Source: Rhizobium sophoriradicis (GTDB lineage Bacteria > Pseudomonadota > Alphaproteobacteria > Rhizobiales > Rhizobiaceae). From it: 64,000 bases of DNA. The notes beneath the pieces were generated by a model, which saw nothing but the letters and a program-made list of their open reading frames with translations, was not told the origin of the DNA and did no database searches. The position numbers and the translations under genes were made by a program. Positions within the stretch are counted from its first letter, which is position 1. Each line of letters opens with the position of its first letter. The stretch covers positions 62,001 to 126,000 of the forward strand of contig NZ_RQIH01000009.1 in assembly GCF_003939025.1 (NCBI RefSeq), given 5' to 3'. Below are positions 1 to 9,393 of this stretch, one piece after another.

Positions 1-1308
<1,308 letters not shown>

Positions 1309-1334
1309 TCATTTCGGGAAAGCGGATCGGCCAA

Positions 1335-1631
1335 TCAGCCGATGATGCCCATGATGTCGGCTTCCTTCATGATCAGAAGGTCTTCGCCGTTGATCTTGAC
1401 TTCGGTGCCGGACCACTTGCCGAACAGCACGCGGTCGCCAGCCTTGACGTCGAGTGCGACGACCTTGCCGGACTCGTCACGAGCGCCGGAACCGACGGCG
1501 ACGATTTCGCCTTCCTGCGGCTTTTCCTTGGCGGTGTCGGGAATGATGATCCCGCCCTTGGTCTTCTCTTCGGACTCGACGCGACGAACGACGACGCGGT
1601 CGTGAAGCGGACGGAAATTGGTGCTTGCCAT
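1335..1631 (-). CDS. groES: GroES co-chaperonin
   Basis: GroES is the heptameric lid of the GroEL folding chamber. The 98-residue protein matches the family length. It begins [17 protein letters not shown] and carries the mobile-loop region [21 protein letters not shown] at about residues 20-40, followed by the [12 protein letters not shown] strand. The ATG is at 1631. It is the first gene of a leftward operon with groEL. The -10/-35 promoter and CIRCE element upstream (1690-1753) indicate repression by HrcA and induction by heat or misfolded protein. Confidence 0.98.
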   Translation of the reverse strand: MASTNFRPLHDRVVVRRVESEEKTKGGIIIPDTAKEKPQEGEIVAVGSGARDESGKVVALDVKAGDRVLFGKWSGTEVKINGEDLLIMKEADIMGIIG

Positions 1632-1689
1632 TGTCTAATCCCTCGATCGAATGACATTCGCAGGCCGGAGTGGCCCACATGGATAGGTG

Positions 1690-1716
1690 TTAGCACTCCC
1701 TTGCGGTGAGTGCTAG
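1690..1716 (-). promoter_or_regulatory. CIRCE operator (HrcA binding site) for groESL
   Basis: The sequence is TTAGCACTC, nine bases, then GAGTGCTAG. This matches the known CIRCE consensus TTAGCACTC-N9-GAGTGCTAA at all positions except the last base. It lies directly downstream of the -10 box and about 60 bases before the groES start, so HrcA bound here would block transcription start or early elongation. Confidence 0.95.
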
Positions 1717-1724
1717 CGACGTGC

Positions 1725-1753
1725 ATTTAGGGATGGCTCCGAAAGGAGTCAAT
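1725..1753 (-). promoter_or_regulatory. groESL promoter, sigma-70 type
   Basis: Reading leftward, ATTGAC (1753-1748) and CTAAAT (1730-1725) are separated by 17 bases. This fits the rhizobial housekeeping pattern CTTGAC-N17-CTATAT. The predicted start, near 1718, falls at the edge of the CIRCE element, the normal arrangement for HrcA control. Confidence 0.75.
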
Positions 1754-1966
1754 GAGAGCAATCACGAATTTTTGTGCCGGAATTGTGAAGAGACCGGAGA
1801 AATGCCGGAGATTTCGGCCGAACTCTCTGTCGCGGCCGAGCCTTGCCGATCACGCGCCGGATTGTCGCGACTGAGCTTTGTGGTAGCTGATGGCGAAGAA
1901 AATGCCTTGCCATCGTCCTGCGCCTTTGCAATGTCACCGGTGACTGCAGCAACTCGGGATATTGGA

Positions 1967-2815
1967 ATGGCCAAGCGGATAGAAACCTTCTCTGAGATCA
2001 CGGATCGCTATGATGTGGTGCTCTGTGATGTCTGGGGCGTCGTTCACAACGGCGTCGATCCGTTCCCCAAGGCAGCTGCCGCCCTTCAGGCCGCCCGCGA
2101 GAGCGGCCTCGCCGTCGTCCTCATCACCAATTCGCCGCGCCTTTCCTGGCAGGTCGTCGAGCAGTTGCGTCATATCGGCGTCCCTGACAGCGCCTTCGAC
2201 AGGATCGTCACCTCGGGCGACGTCACCCGCGGGCTGATTTCCGAGGGACCGAAGACGGTCTTTCTGCTCGGCCCCGAGCGTGACAAAGCGCTTCTCGAAG
2301 GCATCGGCGTCGAGCGGGTGCCGGCAGGCGAAGCGCGATCGCTCGTCTGCACCGGCTTTTTCGACGATGAGACCGAGAAGCCGGAAGATTACACCGACAT
2401 GCTTCTGGATTTTCAGGCGCGCGAAGTGCCGATGATCTGCGCCAATCCCGACCTCGTCGTCGAGCGCGGCCACCGCATCATTCCCTGCGCCGGCGCCATG
2501 GCCGCCTATTACGAGCAGCTCGGCGGCAAAACCCGCATCGCCGGTAAGCCGCACCGGCCGATCTACGAGGCGACGCTGGCCGCTGCCCGCGAACTTCGCG
2601 GCGATGTCCCCACTGAGCGCGTGCTGGCGATCGGCGACGGCATGCCGACCGATGTCCGCGGCGCCTTGAATTTTGGCCTCGACCTTCTCTACATCAGCGG
2701 CGGGATCCACGCCAAGGAATACACCTTGAACGGCGAAACCGACGAGGCAATCCTCAACGCCTACCTCGAACGGGAAAACGCCGCGCCGAAGTGGTGGATG
2801 CCGCGCCTTGCATGA
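1967..2815 (+). CDS. HAD-superfamily hydrolase, TIGR01459 type (NagD-like)
   Basis: This is a 282-residue phosphatase of the HAD superfamily. Motif I is DVWGVVHNG near residues 17-25 (nucleophile Asp, with the second Asp replaced, as in this subfamily). Motif II is LITNSPR near residue 50, and motif III/IV is AIGDGMPTDVRGA near residue 225. I chose the ATG at 1967 because the open frame upstream runs back into the CIRCE element and does not look like coding sequence. The stop overlaps an ATG of ribF (ATGA at 2812), so the pair may be co-translated. The substrate is not known; the link to ribF could hint at flavin metabolism, but that is inference. Confidence 0.88.
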   Translation: MAKRIETFSEITDRYDVVLCDVWGVVHNGVDPFPKAAAALQAARESGLAVVLITNSPRLSWQVVEQLRHIGVPDSAFDRIVTSGDVTRGLISEGPKTVFLLGPERDKALLEGIGVERVPAGEARSLVCTGFFDDETEKPEDYTDMLLDFQAREVPMICANPDLVVERGHRIIPCAGAMAAYYEQLGGKTRIAGKPHRPIYEATLAAARELRGDVPTERVLAIGDGMPTDVRGALNFGLDLLYISGGIHAKEYTLNGETDEAILNAYLERENAAPKWWMPRLA

Positions 2816-2829
2816 AGAGAAGCCAGCCG

Positions 2830-3813
2830 ATGACCGTCTTCCACCGCAATGAAACCCGCGATCCCTTGCCCGCCCATCTCAAGGGCGGGGTGATCGCCAT
2901 CGGCAATTTCGACGGTGTGCATCGCGGTCATCAGTCGGTGCTGAACCGCGCGCTTGAGATCGCCAGAGCGCGCGGCATCCCCGCTCTAGTGCTGACTTTC
3001 GAGCCGCATCCGCGCACCGTCTTCCGGCCGCAGACGCCGGTGTTCCGCCTCACACCCGCGCCGCTCAAGGCCCGTATCCTGGAAACGCTGGGGTTCAACG
3101 CCGTCATTGAATATCCCTTCGACTACGAATTCTCGCAGCGCTCGGCCGATGACTTCATCCATTCGATCCTGAAGGATTGGCTCGGCGCCTCCGAAGTCGT
3201 CACCGGCTTCGATTTCCACTTCGGCCGCGGCCGCGAAGGCGGTCCGGCCTTCCTGATGAATGCCGGCCAGACCTACGGCTTCGGCGTCACTCTGATCGAT
3301 GCCTTCCGCGACGAAAACGCCGATGTCGTCTCGTCGAGCCATATCCGCGCGTTGCTGAAGGATGGCAATGTCAGCGAAGTCGCCGGCATGCTCGGTTACC
3401 GCTATACCGTCGAGGCGGAGGTGATCGACGGCGAAAAACTCGGCCGGCAGCTTGGCTTTCCCACCGCCAACATGCGCCTGCCGCCGGAGGCCGAGCTTGC
3501 CGCCGGCATCTACGCCGTCCGCTTTCGCCGCCAGGACGGAACGCTCCACGACGCGGTCGCAAGCTACGGCCGCCGCCCGACGGTGACGGAAAATGGCGCG
3601 CCGCTGCTCGAAACCTTTCTTTTCGATTTCAGCGGCGATCTCTACGGCCAGCTCTGCGCCGTCTCCTTCTTCGGCTATATTAGACCGGAGCTGAAATTCG
3701 ACGGCCTCGATCCGCTCGTCGCTCAGATCAGGCGCGACGAAGAGGAGGCGAGGGCGCTGCTGGCGGGTGTCAAGCCGCTCGGAGACCTCGACCGGAAGCT
3801 TTGCTTTTCCTGA
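2830..3813 (+). CDS. ribF: Bifunctional riboflavin kinase / FAD synthetase
   Basis: RibF converts riboflavin to FMN and then FAD. The N-terminal nucleotidyltransferase domain shows the GNFDGVHRGHQ motif near residue 24 and the later SSSHIRALL segment. The C-terminal flavokinase domain has GRQLGFPTANM near residue 210. At 327 residues the length is normal. The ATG at 2830 is preceded by AAGAGAAG about six bases away. A second in-frame ATG at 2812, overlapping the stop of the upstream HAD gene, is the alternative start. Cytoplasmic housekeeping enzyme. Confidence 0.96.
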   Translation: MTVFHRNETRDPLPAHLKGGVIAIGNFDGVHRGHQSVLNRALEIARARGIPALVLTFEPHPRTVFRPQTPVFRLTPAPLKARILETLGFNAVIEYPFDYEFSQRSADDFIHSILKDWLGASEVVTGFDFHFGRGREGGPAFLMNAGQTYGFGVTLIDAFRDENADVVSSSHIRALLKDGNVSEVAGMLGYRYTVEAEVIDGEKLGRQLGFPTANMRLPPEAELAAGIYAVRFRRQDGTLHDAVASYGRRPTVTENGAPLLETFLFDFSGDLYGQLCAVSFFGYIRPELKFDGLDPLVAQIRRDEEEARALLAGVKPLGDLDRKLCFS

Positions 3814-3840
3814 GCCACGGTAAAATGTGCTTGTCTTCGA

Positions 3841-4299
3841 TTATTTCCGGCTCAATGGAAATTGATCCGGATCGTTTGTCCACGGATCGAAAACTGCCGC
3901 GCCGGAGAAGCGCGTATCCTTTACGTTCCGCGTCACCAGATAGAGATTGTGCTCAATGGCGGTGGCGGCCAGCATCGTGTCGATGACCGGTTGCGTATGT
4001 CCGGTTCGCAGTTTTGTGCGCCCTGAAATAGCACCCCAGTGCCTGACGCCCGCGTCGCTCAGCGAGAGAGTACGCTGTGAGAACCGCTCCTCCAGAGCGT
4101 CGCGCGCCGCTATATAACGATAGCGGTTCCGGTCGTCTTCAGGCAGGTTTTCGATGCCTTCGTCATATTCTGCGAGGGTGAGCACGCTGATGAACATCTG
4201 GTTCTCGTCCTGCGCGGCAGCCCAGGACTTCACGGAGGGCGCGCCGTTCGGATTGATCAGCGCCGCAATGACGTTGGTGTCGAGCAGCCATCCGATCAC
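3841..4299 (-). CDS. vapC: VapC-type PIN-domain ribonuclease toxin
   Basis: This is a 152-residue PIN-domain protein, expected to be an Mg-dependent RNase toxin. The acidic residues of the active site are visible: D7 in LLDTNV, E44 in LAEYDEG, D107 in VIDTMLAATA and a further acidic position at D128. It starts with GTG at 4299, overlapping the antitoxin stop (GTGA), which is typical of coupled toxin-antitoxin translation. It is transcribed against ribF, with which it converges. The target RNA cannot be read from sequence; many VapC proteins cut initiator tRNA or rRNA. Confidence 0.92.
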   Translation of the reverse strand: MIGWLLDTNVIAALINPNGAPSVKSWAAAQDENQMFISVLTLAEYDEGIENLPEDDRNRYRYIAARDALEERFSQRTLSLSDAGVRHWGAISGRTKLRTGHTQPVIDTMLAATAIEHNLYLVTRNVKDTRFSGAAVFDPWTNDPDQFPLSRK

Positions 4300-4559
4300 A
4301 GTTCGACGTCCCGCCCGTAATCGGGCTCCCGCTCCAGATCGAGCTCTTTCAGAGCGAGGCTCTCCATGAAGTCGACCAGGGGCTTTTTGGGCTCGGCCTT
4401 CGTCAACCGTTCGAGTTCTTCGACGCTGATGATGACGACGCTGTCTTTGCCGCGCACTGTGACGCGCTGTGGCCCTTCGCTGCGGGCACGGCGCACGACT
4501 TCGCTGAAGCGCGCTTTGGCGTCCTCGAGCTTCCAGCTTTGCTTAATGACTTTTCTCAT
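4296..4559 (-). CDS. vapB: Phd/YefM-type antitoxin of the vapBC pair
   Basis: An 87-residue antitoxin. The N-terminal half (SWKLEDAKARFSEVVRRA ... VTVRGKDSVVIISVEEL) is the Phd/YefM DNA-binding fold. The charged C-terminal tail (EREPDYGRDVEL) is the expected toxin-wrapping region. It overlaps the toxin gene by 4 bases. It should neutralise the PIN toxin and repress its own promoter; the duplicated GTCAGAT just upstream is a candidate operator. The combination of a Phd-type antitoxin with a PIN toxin is common in rhizobia. Confidence 0.9.
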   Translation of the reverse strand: MRKVIKQSWKLEDAKARFSEVVRRARSEGPQRVTVRGKDSVVIISVEELERLTKAEPKKPLVDFMESLALKELDLEREPDYGRDVEL

Positions 4560-4584
4560 GTCCCAACGCCCGCAATCGAATCTG

Positions 4585-4603
4585 GTCAGATAGTCAGATT
4601 ATA
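4585..4603 (-). promoter_or_regulatory. Likely vapBC promoter -10 box and antitoxin operator
   Basis: A perfect direct repeat GTCAGAT-A-GTCAGAT (4585-4599, plus strand) overlaps a TATAAT box (4603-4598 read leftward), 26-44 bases before the antitoxin start. Direct or inverted repeats over the -10 box are how Phd-type antitoxins autoregulate. No convincing -35 box is visible. Confidence 0.5.
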
Positions 4604-4911
4604 TCGCAGGCTGCCGGCGGTTTCCAGCCGGTCTGTTCTTCTGGAGACTAATAGGTTGGCAGTTGCAGCTAGTGATGCCGATTGCTTGCTGCGAATTCTT
4701 CTCTTCCTTTTCCCGGCAAAAACGCCTATGAACCGGCCCGATGAGAAAATTTCGGCTGGCGATCACGATACGAATTATCGGCCCGGCCTTCCGCGCGCGC
4801 TAAGCGGCCGGGAGGTCCGGGTTTTCGGCGCTTGGATACAAGCGCTTCCGTCACCAGCTTTTTCACGCCGTTGCGCCCCCTTCCTGGGCCGCCAGAAACG
4901 ATTGTCCCGAT
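4604..4911. other. Intergenic region between vapBC and ileS, nothing recognised
   Basis: About 310 bases separate the divergent vapBC and ileS genes. The open frames that cross it run on into ileS in the wrong frame and have no coding look. I see no RNA gene, repeat or T-box-like leader. It should contain the ileS promoter, but no clear box stands out. Confidence 0.5.
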
Positions 4912-7818
4912 ATGACCGACACAGCCGAAAAAATCGATTACTCGAAGACCCTCTATTTGCCCGAAACCGATTTCCCGATGCGCGCCGGCCTGCCGCAGAA
5001 GGAGCCGGAGCTCGTCAAGCGCTGGCAGGAGATGGATCTCTACAAGAAACTGCGGGCGGCTACCGCCGGCCGCGAAAAATTCGTCCTGCATGACGGCCCG
5101 CCCTATGCCAACGGCAACATCCATATCGGCCACGCGCTGAACAAGATCCTCAAGGACGTCATCAACCGTTCGTTCCAGATGCGAGGCTATGACGCCAACT
5201 ACGTGCCCGGCTGGGATTGCCACGGCCTGCCGATCGAATGGAAGATCGAGGAGGAGAACTATCGCGCCAAGGGCAAGGCCAAGCCGGATCTCAAGGAGCC
5301 GGCGGCGATGATCGAGTTCCGCCGCGAGTGCCGCGCCTATGCCGAAAAATGGATCAAGGTTCAGGGCGACGAGTTCCAGCGTCTCGGCATCGTCGGCGAT
5401 TTCGACAACCCGTATCTGACGATGAATTTTCACGCGGAAAGCCGCATCGCCGGCGAGCTGTTGAAGATCGCCGCCAGCGGCCAGCTCTATCGCGGCTCCA
5501 AGCCGATCATGTGGTCGGTGGTCGAACGAACCGCGCTTGCCGAAGCCGAAGTCGAATACCACGACTACGAGAGCGACACGATCTGGGTGAAGTTCCCGGT
5601 CGGGAAAGGTTCCGATGGCGTGAAGGGTGCCTCCGTCGTCATCTGGACGACCACGCCCTGGACGATCCCCGGCAACCGGGCGATCGCCTATTCCTCGCGA
5701 GTTGCCTACGGCCTCTATGAAGTCACGGCTGCCGAGAATGATTTTGGCCCGCGCCCGGGCGAGAAGCTGATCTTCGCTGACAAGCTGGCTGAGGAATCCT
5801 TCGCCAAGGCGAAGCTTCAGTACAAGCGTCTTGGTGACGTTACGGCTGGCGATCTCGCCGGCCTCACCTGCGCCCATCCGCTCAATGGTCTCGGCGGCGG
5901 CTATGAATTTGCCGTGCCGCTGCTCGAGGGCGACCATGTAACCGACGATGCCGGTACGGGCTTCGTTCATACCGCACCCAGCCACGGCCGCGAAGACTTC
6001 GACGTCTGGATGGCGCATGCCCGCGAGATCGAGGCGCGCGGCATCGAGACCAAGATCCCGTTCCCGGTCGACGACGGCGGCTTCTACACATCGGATGCCC
6101 CCGGCCTGGAAGGCGGACGTGTCATCGACGACAACGGCAAGAAGGGCGATGCCAACGACCGCGTCATCAAGGCGCTGATCGAGCGTAGCGCGCTCTTTGC
6201 CCGTGGCCGCCTGAAGCACCAGTATCCGCATTCCTGGCGCTCCAAGAAGCCGGTCATCTTCCGCAACACGCCGCAGTGGTTCGTCTATATGGACAAGGCG
6301 CTGCCGGATGGAACGACGCTGCGCAGCCGTGCGCTCACCGCGATCGACGATACCCGTTTCGTGCCGGCTGCCGGCCAGAACCGCCTGCGCGCCATGATCG
6401 AGCAGCGGCCGGACTGGGTGCTTTCCCGTCAGCGCGCCTGGGGCGTGCCGATCTGCGTCTTCGTCGATGAGCATGGCGCCGTGCTGCAGGATGAGGCCGT
6501 CAACGCCCGCATCCTTGAGGCTTTCGACGCCGAGGGCGCCGACGCTTGGTTTGCCGAAGGCGCCAAGGAACGCTTCCTCGGCAACGAGCATGACCCGGCC
6601 AAGTGGTCGCAGGTCATGGATATCCTCGATGTCTGGTTCGATTCGGGATCGACGCACACCTTCACGCTGGAAGACCGCCCCGACCTGAAATGGCCGGCCG
6701 ATCTCTATCTCGAGGGCTCCGACCAACATCGCGGCTGGTTCCATTCCTCGCTCCTGGAATCGGCTGCCACCCGCGGCCGCGCGCCTTACGACGCCGTCCT
6801 TACCCATGGTTTCACCATGGACGAGAAGGGCGAGAAGATGTCGAAGTCGAAGGGCAACGTCACCGCTCCGCAGGAGGTGATGAAGGACGCCGGCGCCGAC
6901 ATCCTGCGCCTCTGGGTGATGACCTCGGACTATGCCGACGACCTGCGCGTCGGCAAGACGATCATCCAGACCAATGTCGACGCCTATCGCAAGCTGCGCA
7001 ACACCATCCGCTGGATGCTCGGCACGCTGGCGCACGACAAGGGCGAGGAGATCGCGCTTGCCGATCTGCCGGAGCTGGAGCAGCTGATGCTGCATCGGCT
7101 GGCCGAGCTCGATCAGCTGGTGCGCGAAAACTACGACGCGTTCGATTTCAAGAAGATCGCCCGCGCGTTGATCGATTTCGCCAATGTCGAGCTTTCGGCC
7201 TTCTATTTCGATGTCCGCAAGGATGCGCTTTATTGCGACGCGCCGTCGAGCCTGCGCCGGCGCGCCAGCCTGCACGTCATCCGCCAGATCTTCGATTGCA
7301 TGGTGACCTGGCTTGCCCCGATGCTGCCCTTCACCACTGAGGAGGCCTGGCTGTCGCGCAATCCGTCCGCCGTTTCCGTGCATCTGGAGCAGTTCGCTCC
7401 TGTTGCAAAGGAATGGCGCAACGATGCCCTGGCCGAGAAGTGGAAGAAGATCCGCGCCGTGCGTTCGGTGGTGACCGGCGCGCTGGAAATCGAGCGCAAG
7501 GACAAGCGCATCGGCTCCTCGCTGGAAGCGGCTCCCGTCGTCCACATCGCCGATGCCGAGCTTCGCAAGGCGCTCGAGGGTCAGGACTTTAGTGAAGTCT
7601 GCATCACCTCGGGCATCACAATCAAGGCGGACGCCGGTCCGGCGGAAGCCTTCCGCCTTGCCGAAGTGCCTGATGTCGCGGTCGTGCCGAAGCTCGCCGA
7701 GGGTGTCAAATGCGCGCGTTCCTGGCGCATCACCACCGATGTCGGCTCCGATCCTGATTATCCCGACGTCTCGGCGCGTGACGCTGCGGCATTGCGCGAA
7801 CTCGGCATCCGCGCCTGA
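4912..7818 (+). CDS. ileS: Isoleucyl-tRNA synthetase
   Basis: IleRS charges tRNA-Ile and edits mis-activated valine. The 968-residue protein has the HIGH motif at residues 71-74 (HIGHALNK), the CP1 editing domain with the WTTTPWT segment, and KMSKS at 642-646 (EKMSKSKGN), followed by the tRNA-binding helical domain. The C-terminal zinc site is degenerate: where enterobacterial enzymes read KCPRCW, this one reads KCARSW, with one cysteine lost. The start is [10 protein letters not shown] at 4912. This is a class I bacterial-type enzyme of normal length. Confidence 0.98.
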   Translation: MTDTAEKIDYSKTLYLPETDFPMRAGLPQKEPELVKRWQEMDLYKKLRAATAGREKFVLHDGPPYANGNIHIGHALNKILKDVINRSFQMRGYDANYVPGWDCHGLPIEWKIEEENYRAKGKAKPDLKEPAAMIEFRRECRAYAEKWIKVQGDEFQRLGIVGDFDNPYLTMNFHAESRIAGELLKIAASGQLYRGSKPIMWSVVERTALAEAEVEYHDYESDTIWVKFPVGKGSDGVKGASVVIWTTTPWTIPGNRAIAYSSRVAYGLYEVTAAENDFGPRPGEKLIFADKLAEESFAKAKLQYKRLGDVTAGDLAGLTCAHPLNGLGGGYEFAVPLLEGDHVTDDAGTGFVHTAPSHGREDFDVWMAHAREIEARGIETKIPFPVDDGGFYTSDAPGLEGGRVIDDNGKKGDANDRVIKALIERSALFARGRLKHQYPHSWRSKKPVIFRNTPQWFVYMDKALPDGTTLRSRALTAIDDTRFVPAAGQNRLRAMIEQRPDWVLSRQRAWGVPICVFVDEHGAVLQDEAVNARILEAFDAEGADAWFAEGAKERFLGNEHDPAKWSQVMDILDVWFDSGSTHTFTLEDRPDLKWPADLYLEGSDQHRGWFHSSLLESAATRGRAPYDAVLTHGFTMDEKGEKMSKSKGNVTAPQEVMKDAGADILRLWVMTSDYADDLRVGKTIIQTNVDAYRKLRNTIRWMLGTLAHDKGEEIALADLPELEQLMLHRLAELDQLVRENYDAFDFKKIARALIDFANVELSAFYFDVRKDALYCDAPSSLRRRASLHVIRQIFDCMVTWLAPMLPFTTEEAWLSRNPSAVSVHLEQFAPVAKEWRNDALAEKWKKIRAVRSVVTGALEIERKDKRIGSSLEAAPVVHIADAELRKALEGQDFSEVCITSGITIKADAGPAEAFRLAEVPDVAVVPKLAEGVKCARSWRITTDVGSDPDYPDVSARDAAALRELGIRA

Positions 7819-7949
7819 AGATATTTGCCGGGTGAATTGCCTTTGTGGCGTTCATCCGGTAAAAGCTGCCTGAAAATGGCCGGATTTTTGCGTCAGGGGG
7901 ACGGTTGTCCGGTTGGGCAACGATTGCACCGGTGGCTGGAAGGGTTTTC

Positions 7950-8579
7950 ATGTTCGCAACGCATTGGTTCCGTATGGGCGCCTGCCTGTCTGTTGTGGTG
8001 GCGGGATGCTCCCTGGTTTCCAGCTGCGCCAGCAGCCCGACCTACGGCACCGACAAGACCGCCATGGAGCAGTTGACTGACGATCTCGGCCAGTCCGTGT
8101 CGTTGACCGGGCCGGATCCGAAGAACAAGGGCGTCAAGTACACGCCGCGCCCGACGCTGGTGCTGCCGGCTGAGGGGCAGAGGGAGACCCTCGTTCAACC
8201 GCAGCAGACGGTTGCCAACAAGGACAATCCGCAATGGCTTGAATCGCCGGAGGAAACCCGCGCCCGCCTCGTTTCCGAGGCCGACGCGAACTCCGACAAT
8301 CCGAACTACCGCTCACCGCTCGCCAGCTCCGCCATCGAAGGCGGCCGGCGCACGACGGAAGCCCAGACGCAAGCCTATCGCGAAGCCCGCGCCCTGCAGA
8401 AGGGCTCCTACGTCGATCAGCGCCGCTATATTTCCGATCCGCCGCCCGGTTACCGCACCGTCGACGACCCGGCAAAGCTCGACGATGTCGGCGAGCCCGA
8501 GCTCAAGAAGCAGAAGAAGCGCAAGAAGGACGCGGCGATCGCCAACAGCGGCAAGCAGTGGTGGAACTTCCTGCAATAG
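7950..8579 (+). CDS. Putative lipoprotein of unknown function
   Basis: A 209-residue protein. From the ATG at 7950, preceded by GAAGGG, the N-terminus MFATHWFRMGACLSVVVAGC is a lipoprotein signal with the lipobox VAGC (Cys 20). The mature part is hydrophilic, rich in Pro, Arg and Asp, with a Lys-rich stretch near the end (KKQKKRKK) and the final residues WWNFLQ. No enzyme motif is visible. It lies 131 bases after ileS and could share its transcript. Likely envelope-anchored; function unknown. Confidence 0.75.
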   Translation: MFATHWFRMGACLSVVVAGCSLVSSCASSPTYGTDKTAMEQLTDDLGQSVSLTGPDPKNKGVKYTPRPTLVLPAEGQRETLVQPQQTVANKDNPQWLESPEETRARLVSEADANSDNPNYRSPLASSAIEGGRRTTEAQTQAYREARALQKGSYVDQRRYISDPPPGYRTVDDPAKLDDVGEPELKKQKKRKKDAAIANSGKQWWNFLQ

Positions 8580-8623
8580 CGGCCTGTCCCAGGGTTTAGC
8601 GCCGTCCCAGGTCTTCGGCGAGG

Positions 8624-8803
8624 GCAGCCCCTCATCCGGCTGCCGCCACCTTCTCCCCGCGCGCGGGGCGAAGGGACCATGCCGCAACCTCTCCGTTCCC
8701 CACCCCCTCGCCGGGCACGTCGTCTCGCCCCGCAAGCGGGGGTCCGCAGGACGGGTCGAGACCAGTGGCTCGACCCCGGTAAGGGTTAGGGTGAGGGGCA
8801 GCC
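8624..8803. repeat. Rhizobial intergenic mosaic repeat, copy 1
   Basis: A roughly 180-base GC-rich element bounded by CCCCTCATCCGGCTGCCG on the left and AGGGTTAGGGTGAGGGGC on the right, with internal small hairpins (CCCCGCGCGCGGGG, CCCCGCAAGCGGGG). The same boundaries recur near 45.6, 48.6 and 57.6 kb. It resembles the RIME-type palindromic elements described in Rhizobium. It fills the gap between the convergent lipoprotein and tadA genes. Confidence 0.8.
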
Positions 8804-8865
8804 ATTCGCACCAACCGGAGGGTCGCGGCACGCGGCCGAAGATGACCGCGTCGCGCCCTGGAGAG

Positions 8866-9321
8866 CTACGGCGCCTCTCTCTTTTGCGAAAAGAACTTCC
8901 GCAATATCTCGGCCGACTGGACCTCGTTGAGGCCGGAATAGACCTCCGGGGCGTGGTGGCAGGTCGGCTGCGCATAGAATCGCACGCCATTGTCGACGGC
9001 GCCGCCCTTCGGGTCCTCGGCGCCGTAATAGAGCCTGCGGACACGCGCAAACGAGATGGCTGCCGCGCACATGGTGCAAGGCTCCAGCGTCACATAGAGA
9101 TCGGCGCCGGCAAGCCGTTCCTGCCCGAGCGCTTCGCAAGCGAGCCGGATTGCGGCGATTTCGGCATGGGCGGTGACGTCATTGAGTTCGCGCGTTCGAT
9201 TTCCCGAGCGTGAAACCGCAATATCGTCGATGACGACGACGGCGCCGATCGGTACCTCGCCGCGTTCGCCGGCGGCGCGCGCCTCTTCGAGCGCCATCTC
9301 CATGAAACGATTTGTCTTCAC
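8866..9321 (-). CDS. tadA: tRNA-specific adenosine deaminase
   Basis: TadA converts A34 to inosine in tRNA-Arg(ACG), allowing wobble decoding. The zinc-binding deaminase motifs are present: HAEIAAI (His and catalytic Glu) and PCTMC (two Cys). The GTG at 9321 gives MKTNRFMEMALEEAR and 151 residues, the usual length of related proteins. An ATG at 9303 and a GTG at 9339 are alternatives, and no ribosome site clearly decides. It reads toward the repeat element and away from the pseudouridine synthase. Confidence 0.95.
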   Translation of the reverse strand: MKTNRFMEMALEEARAAGERGEVPIGAVVVIDDIAVSRSGNRTRELNDVTAHAEIAAIRLACEALGQERLAGADLYVTLEPCTMCAAAISFARVRRLYYGAEDPKGGAVDNGVRFYAQPTCHHAPEVYSGLNEVQSAEILRKFFSQKREAP

Positions 9322-9393
9322 GATCGCAAGAATTTCCACTTAACCGCAGATGCGTGACCTGATAGACAGGCCCAAAAGGCAGGCAAACAACAA

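Noticed and set aside
1706..1966. 87-residue extension of the HAD hydrolase from a GTG at 1706
   Set aside because: The GTG lies inside the CIRCE operator and the extension overlaps the groESL promoter.
4726..7545. 939-codon open frame on the minus strand opposite ileS
   Set aside because: It is antisense to the whole of a certain ileS gene and has no recognisable domain. Long antisense frames are expected in high-GC DNA.
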